Assembly (NCBI GenBank): GCA_012719125.1
Contig: JAAYAY010000110.1
Location: 1 to 62,482 of the forward strand
Source: Planctomycetaceae bacterium
Lineage (GTDB): Bacteria > Planctomycetota > Planctomycetia > Pirellulales > Thermoguttaceae
DNA length: 62,482 nucleotides
Direction: 5' to 3'
Position 1 is the stretch's first letter. Each line of letters opens with the position of its first letter. Positions 8,488 to 18,188 of this stretch are shown piece by piece. The notes below the pieces were generated by a model that was given only the letters and a program-made list of their open reading frames with translations, was not told where the DNA came from and ran no database searches. Both the position numbers and the translations under genes were made by a program.

Positions 8488-11400
8488 ATGCGCAGCCGAC
8501 TCGCTCTCGCTGCCTTTGTTCTCCTTGTACACTTCATGGCTCCTTCCCGGGCGTCGGACTGGCCCACGTGGCGATGCGACGCGGGCCATACGGCTCAGAC
8601 CTTTCACGAACTCCCCCCGACGCTCCGACTTCAGTGGGTCAGGCAGTACTCCCCGCGGGTGCCGGTCTGGGACGATCCGCTTAACCAGGACATGATGCCC
8701 TACGATCGGATCTTCGAACCGGTCGTGGCCGGCGGGCTGATGTTCGTCAATTTCAACGATGCCGACAAGGTCGTGGCCCTTGATGTCGTCAGCGGGGCCG
8801 AGGTCTGGTCGTTCTACACCGACGGGCCCGTGCGATTCTCGCCGGTTGCCCACAAGGGTTCCGTCTACGTTACCAGCGACGACGGCTATCTCTATTGCCT
8901 TGCGGCGGCCGACGCCACACTTCGCTGGCGATTCCGCGGCGGGCCTTCCGAGCGGCGGGTCATTGGGAATCGGAGAGTGATCTCGTCGTGGCCCGCTCGC
9001 GGCGGACCGGTCGTCGCCGACGACACCGTCTATTTCGCGGCCAGCATCTGGCCCTTCATGGGCACCTTCATCTATGCCCTCGATGCCGAGACCGGCAAGG
9101 TTCGCTGGCTCAACGACGACACGAGTTCTGAGTTTCAGAAACAGCCGCACAGCGCCCCGTCATTCGCAGGCGTCGCACCCCAAGGGCAACTCACGGTTGC
9201 GGGCGACCTGCTCCTTGTGCCGGGCGGACGATCGCTGCCGGCGGGGTTCGATCGCCACTCGGGCAAACTGAAGTTCTTCAACTTCGGCGGCAAGGGCGAA
9301 GGGGGATCGTTGGTTGTGGCCGACGACAAGCGAGCCTTCGTGCACACCCGCGTCCGCGGCACGATGGAATTGAGCCTGCCTGAGGGCAAGGCCACCAAGT
9401 TCCGCACGAACGAGCCCGTCCTGGCCGGCAACCTGCTCTACACGGCCGTCGACGCCAAGGCGGCCACCGACAAAGAGAAGGCGACCCCGGCGATGGTCGC
9501 TGCCTTCGATCGGGCCGGCAAGAAGGTCTGGGAGGTCGAGGCCGACGCGGGCGGCGACCTGATCCTGGCCGGCAACCGGCTCTACGCGGCCGGAGGCGGC
9601 TCGATCAGTGCCATCGATCTCCCTCGCGGCGAGCAGTCGGCGCAGATTGCCTGGTCGCTTCCCGTCGACGGTGAAGTGGTGCGGCTTCTGGCGGCAGCGG
9701 ATCGGCTGTTCGCCGTGACGTTGGACGGGCGCATCATGGCTTTCGGCCAGGGGCAAGCCGAACCGCGGATTCTCGTGCAACAGCCGATCGAGCTTGATCC
9801 GGCGAAGGGCAAGGTCGAAGCGGCCAAACACCTGCTCGACTCGACGGGGCAGCGCGAAGGCTACGCACTCTGGTTCGGTGTCGACGATGCCGAACTGCTG
9901 GAAGCTGTCGTTCTTCAGTCGGAACTGCACGTCGTGGCGGTCGATCCCGACGCGGAGAAGATCGCCCGTTTGCGCAAACGTTTCGACGCCGCGGGCCTCT
10001 ACGGAAGCCGTATCGATCTCCATCCCGGCACAATCGACGGTTTTGCCGCACCGCCCTACATCGCCAATCTCGTTGTGGTCGGCCAGTCTCTCTCTGCCGG
10101 TCTTGCCGATGCCAAGCGGCTGCGGCGAGTCTACGAATCGGTCAGGCCCTACGGCGGCAAGCTCTGGATCGATCCGGCCAAGGCAACCGAGACCGGCGGC
10201 CTGGGCGGTCATCTCGCGATGGAGACGCTGCCTGGAGCTGCGGTTAATACGTTCTCTTCACAAACGGTTGTCACTCGCCAGGGCGCCCTGCCCGGGGCGG
10301 GCGACTGGACGCACGCCTACGGCAACGTGGCCAACACGGTCAAGTCCGACGATTCGCGAGTGAGACTCCCCCTGGGGGTCCTCTGGTTCGGCGGCCCGGC
10401 GAATACGGACGTTCTCCCGCGACACGGCCACGGGCCCAGCCAGCAGGTGGTGGGCGGTCGCCTGTTCATTCAAGGGATGAACTGCGTCAGTGCGAGAGAC
10501 GTCTACACCGGACGAGTGCTCTGGCGGCGAGAATTCCCCGATCTGGGAACCTACCAGGTCTATTTCGACGAAACCTACGAAAACGTTCCCTTGAGCACCG
10601 CCTACACGCAGGTTCATATTCCGGGTGCCAACATGCGGGGGACCAACTTCGTTGCCACCCATGACGGCGTCTATCTGGTCGTGGGCAGCCGCTGCCTGCT
10701 GCTCGATGCGGCCAGCGGCGCGACTCTCCGCGAATTCATCCTGCCGGCCGGTAAGGACGGCGATTTGCCCGAATGGGGTTACGTTGGCGTCTACGAAGAC
10801 CTGCTCCTGGCGGGCGTCGGGTTCGGCGAGTATTCCAAACGTCTCGGTTACGAATATACGCCGGCCAAGAAGAAGGGTGTCGCCTTTGGGCCGGACCGCT
10901 CGGGCAGCCTGGGACTGGCCGCCTTCGATCGCCGGAGCGGCCAGATCCGCTGGCAGGTCAAGGCCAACCACAGCTTCCTCCACAACGGCATCGTGGCCGG
11001 CGGCGGGCGGGTCTATCTGCTCGACAAGCTGCCCAAACGCGTCGAAGAGCAGAACCGCCGCCGTGGTGCCGAAGACGCCGCGACCTACCGCGTCCTGGCC
11101 GTCGACGCCCGGTCGGGCCAGATGGTCTGGACTTCCAAGAACGTCTTCGGTACCTGGCTGAGTTACTCCGAAAAACACGACCTGTTGCTACAGGCGGGCG
11201 CCGCCGCATCCGATCGCAGCCCCGATGAAGTCAGTTCCGGCATGGCCGTCTTTCGCGCCGCCGACGGGAACCTCGTTTGGCAGCAAGAGAAGCTCTCCTA
11301 CGCCGGCCCCTGCATCCTCCACGGCGATGCCATCATCACCAACTCGACCAGCTACAAGGAGAACCAGGGCGCGCTGAACCTGCTCGACGGATCGCCGCTC

Positions 11401-12816
11401 ACGATCACCGATCCGGTGACCGGCCAGGCTTTTCCGTGGCGGTTCATCCGCACCTATGGCTGCAACACGGCCGTGGCCTGCGAGAACTTCCTCACGTTTC
11501 GTTCCGGGGCGGCCGGGTTCTACGACCTGGCCAACCACGGCGGTACCGGCAACTTCGGCGGGTTCAAGTCGGGTTGCACCTCCAACCTGATCGTGGCCGA
11601 CGGCGTGCTCAACGCCCCCGATTACACCCGGACCTGCACCTGCGCCTACCAGAACCAGACCTCGCTGGCCATGATCTCCATGCCCGAAAACGAGATCTGG
11701 ACCTACAGCCTGTATGCGCAGCCGGAAGAAGGAGTGCCTGAGATCCGCCGCGTGGGCGTCAATCTCGGCGCGCCCGGCGACCGGCTTGCCGACGACGGAA
11801 CGCTCTGGGTCAACTTTCCCGCCGACGAAGGCCGCTCTCCGAAAGTGATCGTCGAAGTCAACGAAGAAGTCCAATGGTACCGCAGCCACTCCAGCCGCAT
11901 GCTGGGCGGCGACCTTCCGTGGGTAGCGGCCTCGGGAGGCGAGGCAATCCGGCGGCTTGTGCTTCACTTTGTGCCGCCTCCCAAGGACGCCTCGAAGATC
12001 GTGGTATCCATCGCCGCTTCGGCCGACGATGCCGAAGAAGACCCGTCGGGAGAGGTCGACTTGACCAGTAGCGATCTGGAACTCACGACCGACGGCAAGG
12101 AGCAAACCGTCGGCATCCGTTTCCAGAAGGTGCCCCTGGCCGCCGGCGCGGCGATGAAGCGGGCTTACGTGCAGTTCGAGGTCGACGAGCCGAACGACGA
12201 ACCGACGCGTCTGGAGATTCGCGGCCACGCGACCGACGACGCCCCGGCCTTCGCCAAGAAAGACCGCGACGTCAGCTCCCGTCCCACCACCTCGGCGCTG
12301 GTCGAGTGGCAGCCGAAACCGTGGTCCGACAAGGCGGAGCCGGGCCCCGATCATCAGACGCCCGATCTGAGGGCCGTTCTCAACGAGATCCTGGCGCGCC
12401 CCGGCTGGAAACCCGGTCAGGCGATCGCCCTGCTGATCCGCGGCACCGGCAAACGCGTGGCCAGTTCGGCCGACGGCGGCGAAAAGGGATTTCCGAAACT
12501 GATTGTGGAACTCGACGCGGCTGCCGAGGCGACCCAGGTTGCGCCCGACAGAACGCCCGTGCCGTATTCGGTCCGCATGATCTTCGCCGAGCCCGACCCG
12601 GCCGTGAAGCCCGGCGACCGGGTGTTCGACGTCGTCGTCCAGGGCGAGACGGTCGCTCGTGACCTGGATATCGCGGCCAAGGCGGACGGGCCCATGCGAT
12701 CGATCGCAGGAATGTGGAAGAACGTCCTTATCGGCGATCGCCTCGAGATCGAACTGCGCCCCAAGGGGCCGCTGGCCCCGGTTCTCTGCGGCGTCCAAAT
12801 CACGCGCGAGGAATGA
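8488..12816 (+). CDS. Secreted PQQ-like beta-propeller with methyltransferase-like insert and malectin tail
   Basis: 1442 residues from ATG 8488, where a Sec signal begins (MRSRLALAAFVLLVHFMA, cleavage likely after SRAS). PQQ-propeller strands follow (DVVSGAEVWSFYTDGP, DAETGKVRWL, VAADGYLY-like repeats). At about residues 456-562 the propeller is interrupted by a class I methyltransferase-like unit (YALWFGVDDAELLEAV, VVAVDPDAEKIARLRKRF, ANLVVVGQS), after which a second set of propeller blades resumes. The last 250 residues contain a beta-sandwich resembling DNRLRE/CBM-type modules and a malectin-like domain (VPYSVRMIFAEPDP, PGDRVFDVVVQG). It probably acts outside the cytoplasmic membrane on carbohydrate or as a scaffold; no activity can be assigned. 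The insert lacks the usual GxGxG loop (reads FGVDD). Confidence 0.85.
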   Translation: MRSRLALAAFVLLVHFMAPSRASDWPTWRCDAGHTAQTFHELPPTLRLQWVRQYSPRVPVWDDPLNQDMMPYDRIFEPVVAGGLMFVNFNDADKVVALDVVSGAEVWSFYTDGPVRFSPVAHKGSVYVTSDDGYLYCLAAADATLRWRFRGGPSERRVIGNRRVISSWPARGGPVVADDTVYFAASIWPFMGTFIYALDAETGKVRWLNDDTSSEFQKQPHSAPSFAGVAPQGQLTVAGDLLLVPGGRSLPAGFDRHSGKLKFFNFGGKGEGGSLVVADDKRAFVHTRVRGTMELSLPEGKATKFRTNEPVLAGNLLYTAVDAKAATDKEKATPAMVAAFDRAGKKVWEVEADAGGDLILAGNRLYAAGGGSISAIDLPRGEQSAQIAWSLPVDGEVVRLLAAADRLFAVTLDGRIMAFGQGQAEPRILVQQPIELDPAKGKVEAAKHLLDSTGQREGYALWFGVDDAELLEAVVLQSELHVVAVDPDAEKIARLRKRFDAAGLYGSRIDLHPGTIDGFAAPPYIANLVVVGQSLSAGLADAKRLRRVYESVRPYGGKLWIDPAKATETGGLGGHLAMETLPGAAVNTFSSQTVVTRQGALPGAGDWTHAYGNVANTVKSDDSRVRLPLGVLWFGGPANTDVLPRHGHGPSQQVVGGRLFIQGMNCVSARDVYTGRVLWRREFPDLGTYQVYFDETYENVPLSTAYTQVHIPGANMRGTNFVATHDGVYLVVGSRCLLLDAASGATLREFILPAGKDGDLPEWGYVGVYEDLLLAGVGFGEYSKRLGYEYTPAKKKGVAFGPDRSGSLGLAAFDRRSGQIRWQVKANHSFLHNGIVAGGGRVYLLDKLPKRVEEQNRRRGAEDAATYRVLAVDARSGQMVWTSKNVFGTWLSYSEKHDLLLQAGAAASDRSPDEVSSGMAVFRAADGNLVWQQEKLSYAGPCILHGDAIITNSTSYKENQGALNLLDGSPLTITDPVTGQAFPWRFIRTYGCNTAVACENFLTFRSGAAGFYDLANHGGTGNFGGFKSGCTSNLIVADGVLNAPDYTRTCTCAYQNQTSLAMISMPENEIWTYSLYAQPEEGVPEIRRVGVNLGAPGDRLADDGTLWVNFPADEGRSPKVIVEVNEEVQWYRSHSSRMLGGDLPWVAASGGEAIRRLVLHFVPPPKDASKIVVSIAASADDAEEDPSGEVDLTSSDLELTTDGKEQTVGIRFQKVPLAAGAAMKRAYVQFEVDEPNDEPTRLEIRGHATDDAPAFAKKDRDVSSRPTTSALVEWQPKPWSDKAEPGPDHQTPDLRAVLNEILARPGWKPGQAIALLIRGTGKRVASSADGGEKGFPKLIVELDAAAEATQVAPDRTPVPYSVRMIFAEPDPAVKPGDRVFDVVVQGETVARDLDIAAKADGPMRSIAGMWKNVLIGDRLEIELRPKGPLAPVLCGVQITREE

Positions 12817-13551
12817 GGCGTCTTGCAGGGCCCGGTTTCTCCAGGCGTCCAGTGGCTGCCTGCGGTGAAGGATGCCGCACCTGCCAACACGACCGACATG
12901 GCGATTCCCCGCGCCCGCCAGAGGTCGAAGCCGTATCGCAGGACGAGATCGGGAGAAACGTGAGATCCGGGCCGGGGAGCACGAATACCCCCCATCAGCG
13001 AAATCTCTTCGCCACTGTTCAATTCTTGGCTTGAAATCATTGTCGCAATCCATATAATATACAAAAGAACACTAATCCCCCTCAAGTCGACAGCGAACGG
13101 AACCGACCCGACCCACACCGTAGGTTGACTCTCCCGAGTCGACCAGAAGAACCGCCAGAGAACCCTCAACTCCACCGCCCCAAGATGTCGCCCCCCACTC
13201 TGCAACCCCGATACTGGCAAAACCAATCGCTTGTTGACCAACTCGACACAGCCAGGCCCGATCCTCGATATTGGCAAAATCGCTTCCCCGTTGACCAACT
13301 CGCTCTGACCCCCTGACTGGCAACGTTCACCCCCTCTCTAGATCGTCGATATTGGCAAAACCTCGCTTTTGTTGACCAAAATCCAGCCCGTTCGTCCCCC
13401 TGCGACCGCCTCGCGCCGCCGGAACCGCCTCATGTCACAAGCCTACCGCTCCAAATCCCTCACCCGGCTAATCCTCGGAACACTGCTGACCATGCGGTAC
13501 AATGGCCGGCGTTCGCGCAAGTGCAATCAGGCATCTTGGTTGGAGAGTGAA
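12817..13551. other. 735-bp intergenic stretch with three spaced repeats
   Basis: No credible gene. The notable content is the repeat triplet at 13210-13380. The rest is C-rich DNA without a clear promoter pair; ACAAT near 13498 could be part of a -10 for the downstream pectinase gene, but no good -35 is found. Confidence 0.5.
13210..13380. repeat. Three spaced direct repeats (GATAYTGGCAAAA...TTGACCAA)
   Basis: Copies at 13210-13245, 13267-13302 and 13348-13380 share GATAYTGGCAAAA at the left and a TTGACCAA block about 20 bases later, with a CGCTT-like middle. Starts are 57 and 81 bp apart. The spacing is irregular and the spacers are unrelated, so this is not a CRISPR. It could be a set of binding sites or a short dispersed repeat upstream of the GH28 gene. 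Confidence 0.8.
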
Positions 13552-15612
13552 ATGCTGATTAGAATGGCTCTCTGCATGTTCGTCCTGGTCCTCTCGGCCA
13601 CATCCGGCCAGGCTGCACCACTGAACGTCCGCGACCACGGCGCTGTCGGCGATGGCACCACCCTCGATACGGCTGCCATCCAGAAGGCCATCGACGCCTG
13701 TGCGGCCGCCGGTGGCGGGCGGGTCGTGTTTCCCGGGGGAACCTACCTCAGCGGCTCGCTCGAATTGAGGAGCGGCGTGCACCTGGTGATCACCACCGAA
13801 GCCACGCTGCTGGGAAGCCGAAATCTGGAGGATTACCCGTCGCGGAAACTGATCTCGGCCTCCGACGCCACCGACGTCGGCATCGAAGGCACCGGCACGA
13901 TCGACGGGCAGGGGGATGCCTTCTGGCGGAAGCGAGACAAGACCTATAGCGGGTCGTCCTATGGCGGCACCGCCCAGTTCAACTACGAGGCGCTCCCCCG
14001 GCCTTCCTTCCTCTACTTTCACCGCTGCAATAATGTGATTGTGCGCGACGTGACGCTGAAGAACTCCCCCGCATGGACCGTCCACCTGCTGCGATGCAAA
14101 GACGCCCGGGTGGAGAAGGTGACCATCCGTAACCCGCTCCACGGCCCGAATACCGACGGCATCGATATCAACTCGTCGATCGACGTCCTGGTGCGCGATT
14201 GCGATATTATCACAGGCGACGACGGCGTCGTCCTCAAGAGCACCGAACCCGGCCACGATCATCCCTCGCGAAATATCACCATCGAAGATTGCCGGATCTG
14301 GTCGGCCTGCAACTGCCTGAAACTGGGCACCGAGACCCACGATCGCTTCGAGAACATCGTCTTCCGCAACTGCCACCTGTACGGCGATTCGGACATCTCG
14401 CTCGAGCGACCGATCTCCGGGGTGGCCATCGAGTCGGTCGACGGGGCACACCTCTCGGGCATCACCGTGTCGGACATTACCATGAAGAACGTCCGAGCGC
14501 CCATCTTCGTTCGCCTCGGCCACCGGGGCGGAAACAGCCCGCGGACGCAGCAAGTTGAACCCCGCGTACCCGGCCGGATCGAGAAGGTCGTGATACGCAA
14601 CATTACGGCCGAACACTCTCTGCTCGAGTCGTCGATCACAGGCATCCCGGGCCATTGCGTCAGCGACATCACGCTGGAGAATCTCCGGCTCGAGTACGAA
14701 GGCGGCGGCAAGGAAGACTGGATCCTGTCCGAAGTCCCTGACGAGCAGGTCATCAAGCGATACCCCGAGGCCCTGATGTTCGGCCGGCTGCCTGCCTACG
14801 GGCTCTACTGCCGGCACGTCGACGGGATTCGGCTTCGCAACGTGGCAATGAGCTTTCTGGCGCCCGATCCGCGACCGATGCTCGTTTGTGACGACGTGGC
14901 CAACCTGACCGCCGAGCGAGTCAATGCGAGCGAGGTTGCCTCCAAGCTGCCTGTCATGTGGCTGATCAACACGCGAAATGCGACGATTCAAGACTGCACA
15001 GCCCCGGCGGGAACTGATCTCTTCGTGACCGCCGAGACGTCCGAGAACGTCCGGCTCGATTCATGCGATACAAGCGGGGCGAAGACGGCCCTGGCAGACG
15101 TCAGACCGGGCGGGCTAGTCGACCTGAATCTGCCGCTCTTTCGTGAAACCTCGCCGGGGCTGGTGACGATTCAGGCCCCCAAGATGCGGCTGCTCGATCC
15201 GATGACGTCGGAGACCGACGCCGACGATCCGTCACGGACCTGCATCGTCGTGGCGCCATCCGGTTCGCGAGATCACGGCTCGGCACTCTGCCGATTTGAG
15301 GTTTCCGAGGCCGGTGATTACGAAATCTGGGTTCACGCCTTCGCTCCCTCCGGCGAAGCCAACAGCTTCTACGTAGCCGTTGACCGCGGTTCGCCCGCTC
15401 TTACGGACGTCAACCGGATGAACCAGTGGTATTGGCTCGACGTTCACCATCGAGATGAAGCGGGCCAGAGTGCGCCCTCCAAACAGATCTATCCTCTGAC
15501 GGCAGGGACCCACACGCTTCAGCTTCGTAATCGGGAGAGTGGAACCAAGGTTCAGAAGATCGTCCTAGTTCGCGTTGATCTGAAATACGACCCGGACGTT
15601 AAGACAAATTGA
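13552..15612 (+). CDS. Secreted glycoside hydrolase family 28-like protein (polygalacturonase fold)
   Basis: Start ATG 13552 has GGAGAG just upstream and opens a Sec signal (MLIRMALCMFVLVLSATSGQA). The earlier in-frame ATGs give a basic, unlikely leader. The mature protein starts with NVRDHGAVGDGTTLDTAAIQ, the classic entry of right-handed beta-helix pectinases. Active-site motifs of GH28 are visible: PNTDGIDI around residue 200 and TGDDGVVLKS about 20 residues later; the family GHG motif is not evident, so the exact activity is uncertain. The C-terminal 130 residues (ADDPSRTCIVVAP onward) form a separate beta-sandwich, probably carbohydrate-binding. 686 residues. Likely digests pectic or algal polyuronides outside the cell. 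Confidence 0.88.
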   Translation: MLIRMALCMFVLVLSATSGQAAPLNVRDHGAVGDGTTLDTAAIQKAIDACAAAGGGRVVFPGGTYLSGSLELRSGVHLVITTEATLLGSRNLEDYPSRKLISASDATDVGIEGTGTIDGQGDAFWRKRDKTYSGSSYGGTAQFNYEALPRPSFLYFHRCNNVIVRDVTLKNSPAWTVHLLRCKDARVEKVTIRNPLHGPNTDGIDINSSIDVLVRDCDIITGDDGVVLKSTEPGHDHPSRNITIEDCRIWSACNCLKLGTETHDRFENIVFRNCHLYGDSDISLERPISGVAIESVDGAHLSGITVSDITMKNVRAPIFVRLGHRGGNSPRTQQVEPRVPGRIEKVVIRNITAEHSLLESSITGIPGHCVSDITLENLRLEYEGGGKEDWILSEVPDEQVIKRYPEALMFGRLPAYGLYCRHVDGIRLRNVAMSFLAPDPRPMLVCDDVANLTAERVNASEVASKLPVMWLINTRNATIQDCTAPAGTDLFVTAETSENVRLDSCDTSGAKTALADVRPGGLVDLNLPLFRETSPGLVTIQAPKMRLLDPMTSETDADDPSRTCIVVAPSGSRDHGSALCRFEVSEAGDYEIWVHAFAPSGEANSFYVAVDRGSPALTDVNRMNQWYWLDVHHRDEAGQSAPSKQIYPLTAGTHTLQLRNRESGTKVQKIVLVRVDLKYDPDVKTN

Positions 15613-15742
15613 CCAGAATGAAATGATCATACACCTTCTCTGCTTCCTCGGTTCTCTCCTGTTCAAACCTATCCTGGTATTAGCGTCCATGAGCGTTCAT
15701 TAGCGGTTCCCAGTCCAACCACCGTCCAACTCAGGCTTCACC

Positions 15743-17104
15743 ATGAAACGACGCGATCTTCTCAAAGCCGCCTCTGCCGCGGCCGGGGCTTTGGCAATCA
15801 GTCCTCTCATGGCACGGGCGAGCGACGTCCCGGCCGAGATTCCCCAAGAGGTCGACGTGCTCGTCGTAGGCGGCGGCACGGCCGGCTCGATCGCCGCATT
15901 GCAGGCGGCCCGAGCGGGGGCCAAGACGATGCTGCTGGAAATGGGCAGCCAACTCGGCGGGACCACCACGACCGGCGGCGTCAATTTTCCCGGCCTGTTC
16001 CACGCCTGGGGCAAGCAGGTCATTGCCGGAATCGGGTGGGACCTCGTCGAAAAAGCGGTCGAGCTCGACAGCGGCACCATGCCCGACTTCACCCGGACGG
16101 ACCTCCGGCACTCGGCCCTCCAGGTCCGCATCAACGGTCAGCTCTATGCCGCCCTGCTCGAAGAGGCCTGCCTCGACGCCGGCGTTTCCCTGGCCTACTA
16201 CCAGTTCCCGCTCGCTGTGGAGCCGGCCGGCAAGGGCTGGAAAGTCGATGTGGTCGGCAAGGGAGTCCGCTATCCGCTCGCCTGCAAGCAACTGATCGAC
16301 TGCACGGGCGGAGCCGACGTGGTGGGCATGTTGGGGCTGGCCCGGCTCCGGGAAGAAACCATCCAGCCCGGCACGTTCACTTTCCGCCTCGGGGACTACG
16401 ACGTGAAGCAGCTCGACGCCCAGGAGATCCAGCGGCGCTATCGCAAGGCTCTCGACGAGGGCGAGTTGGAGGAGGGCGACTACAGCCACGCGGGCGGCTC
16501 GTTCATGGGATTCCTGGGGGGCGGCGGCAAGAACGCCCAGCACGTGTTCGGAGCCGATTCCTCCACGGCCGTCACCAAAACGCAGACGAACATTGCGGGC
16601 CGGCGTTCCATCCTCCGCCTGCTCCGCTTCGTCCGTTCACTGCCCGGCTGCGAGAACGCCCGGGTGCTGGAGATGATGCAGGAGACGGCCGTTCGCGAGA
16701 CCTACCGGATCGAGGGAGAAACGGTGATCACGTGCGACGACTATACTTCCGGCCGCCTGTTCGACGACGCCGTCTGCTACGCTTTCTATCCCGTCGATCT
16801 CCACGACAAGCACGGCGTGAAACCCCAGCCGCTTCAGCCCGGCACCGTTCCCACGATCCCACTCAGTGCTCTCATTCCCAAAGGCAGCCGCAACCTGCTC
16901 GTTGCCGGTCGCTGCGTTTCCAGCGATCGGCTGGCCAACTCGGCCCTCCGGGTGCAGGCCCCCTGCATGGCCATGGGCCAGGCGGCGGGGGCGGCCGCGG
17001 CCCTGGCGGCCGCCGCGAACACGACGCCGATGAAGGTGCCGTTGGCACAGGTTCGTTCAGTGTTGAGAGAGCACGGAGCGATTGTGCCGGGGAACGAAGG
17101 GTGA
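15743..17104 (+). CDS. Tat-exported FAD-dependent oxidoreductase
   Basis: 453 residues. It opens with a twin-arginine signal (KRRDLLKAASAAAGALAIS) and then a dinucleotide-binding Rossmann motif, VDVLVVGGGTAGSIAALQAARAG near residues 37-60, followed by GSQLGGTTTTGG, the pattern of the FAD_oxidored (PF12831) family common in Planctomycetota. A second FAD contact is seen near the C-terminus (LLVAGRCVSSDRLANSALRVQ and MAMGQAAGAAAALA). Substrate unknown; the neighbouring pectinase suggests a role in oxidising sugars or sugar acids in the periplasm. ATG 15743 is followed at once by the Tat motif, fixing the start. Confidence 0.9.
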   Translation: MKRRDLLKAASAAAGALAISPLMARASDVPAEIPQEVDVLVVGGGTAGSIAALQAARAGAKTMLLEMGSQLGGTTTTGGVNFPGLFHAWGKQVIAGIGWDLVEKAVELDSGTMPDFTRTDLRHSALQVRINGQLYAALLEEACLDAGVSLAYYQFPLAVEPAGKGWKVDVVGKGVRYPLACKQLIDCTGGADVVGMLGLARLREETIQPGTFTFRLGDYDVKQLDAQEIQRRYRKALDEGELEEGDYSHAGGSFMGFLGGGGKNAQHVFGADSSTAVTKTQTNIAGRRSILRLLRFVRSLPGCENARVLEMMQETAVRETYRIEGETVITCDDYTSGRLFDDAVCYAFYPVDLHDKHGVKPQPLQPGTVPTIPLSALIPKGSRNLLVAGRCVSSDRLANSALRVQAPCMAMGQAAGAAAALAAAANTTPMKVPLAQVRSVLREHGAIVPGNEG

Positions 17105-17491
17105 GAAGGCGGAGAGGGAGTGTGGGTGGTCTATTCCGAGCGGAGTCCGACGGAAAGGGAGCCTGAATCCTCTTTTCCGCCTTGTTCCCCACTGGTCTCT
17201 CGTTGCCAGACGCGCACCCAATCAACGTCCATCGATTTCCCGTCAATCGCATCGGTTACCTTGACGGCAACCGCGGCCCGCGTGCCATCTGTAGCAATCG
17301 TAACGATAGCACGCCGCCGATGCGTCATTGTATTGTATCCCTGCGAAACACATTGTCCGAACGGCGTTGTTCAGCAAAACTGTGAACTATACTCCCTTGG
17401 ATGACGGCGCGGTCGAACCGCGCCGGGGGTATGGATTCAAGGGGATGCGGCCGGCACGGCTGGAGGTTGCGTCGCAAAGGAGGAACAACCG
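17105..17491. other. Intergenic stretch with a hairpin and weak promoter-like sequence
   Basis: No gene. A perfect 9-bp hairpin with a CGA loop lies at 17405-17425 (CGGCGCGGT/ACCGCGCCG), about 65 bases before the PilZ-like start. TTGTTC at 17367-17372 and TATACT at 17388-17393 form a promoter-like pair, but the 15-bp spacing is short. If used, the hairpin would lie near the 5' end of the leader. Confidence 0.4.
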
Positions 17492-17908
17492 ATGCTGTTG
17501 TTCTCTCGGAACAAAGCCGTTGGCGTCCAGACGTTTCTACTCAAGCTCGTCAATAATCACTGTCCCGATCTGACGCCGCTGTTCGACAACCGGCGGGATG
17601 AGAGCCGAGTTCCCGTGTGCGTGGTCACGTTGGTCGTGCCCATGAAAAACGGCAAGCCGCAACCGGAAGGCTGCTTCGCCGCGGTCACCAGGGAGTTTTC
17701 GACGACGGGCGTGTCGATCGTTCTCGACCAGCCCCGGGGACTCGACGAAGTGATCCTAGCCTTCCGATGGGAAGATCAGATGGTCTACCTCAAGGGAGAG
17801 GCTATGCACCTGAACCCGATGGGGGCCGGATTCTATCATCTGGGGATTCGCTTGAGCACGGTCGTCCGTGTCGACGAGTACCCCGAACTGGAAGACCTTC
17901 GCATCTGA
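17492..17908 (+). CDS. PilZ-like domain protein
   Basis: 138 residues from ATG 17492 with a strong AGGAGG-like site (AAAGGAGGAACAACC). Residues 32-120 follow the PilZ pattern: an RRDESRVPV stretch (basic RxxxR-type c-di-GMP contact), then REFSTTGVSIVLDQPRG where the family has (D/N)xSxxG, then GEAMHLNPMGAGFYHLGIRL. The acidic or amide residue of the second motif is replaced (EFSTTG), so nucleotide binding is uncertain. If functional it would be a c-di-GMP effector, fitting a genome segment devoted to exopolysaccharide. It is monocistronic and converges with the small gene on the minus strand. Confidence 0.7.
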   Translation: MLLFSRNKAVGVQTFLLKLVNNHCPDLTPLFDNRRDESRVPVCVVTLVVPMKNGKPQPEGCFAAVTREFSTTGVSIVLDQPRGLDEVILAFRWEDQMVYLKGEAMHLNPMGAGFYHLGIRLSTVVRVDEYPELEDLRI

Positions 17909-17939
17909 CGATCCCCGGTGCCGGCGGGGCCCCGTCGAT

Positions 17940-18188
17940 CTACCACGAGTAGTACTGGCTGAGGAACTTCCTGGCGCGCTCGCGGCTCTCGTAGTTACCG
18001 AGACGTCGCATTTTGTCGACTTCGCGCCGGCAATCCTCCGAACCGCAGGCAATCCGCAATTGCTGGTTGTTCGAATCTCCCTCGATGAAACGGATCAATG
18101 CGTCGACAGTCTTGTCGTTCTTCAGAAAGACGTCCCAATTGACGCTGACATTCGGGTTACAGTAGGCGTTCTTGGCCTTTCGCGGCAT
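17940..18188 (-). CDS. Small protein of unknown function
   Basis: 82 residues, starting at ATG 18186-18188 with GAGGA in the upstream leader (read on the minus strand). Sequence features: a basic N-terminus (MPRKAKNAY), a helix-forming middle, CGSEDC as a possible metal pair, and a basic helical C-terminus (REVDKMRRLGNYESRERARKF). It ends 32 bp from the convergent PilZ-like gene. No family recognised; called real because of its compact, well-balanced composition and ribosome-binding site. Confidence 0.55.
   Translation of the reverse strand: MPRKAKNAYCNPNVSVNWDVFLKNDKTVDALIRFIEGDSNNQQLRIACGSEDCRREVDKMRRLGNYESRERARKFLSQYYSW

Noticed and set aside
13210-13380. CRISPR array
   Set aside because: Only three imperfect copies with uneven spacing and no cas genes.
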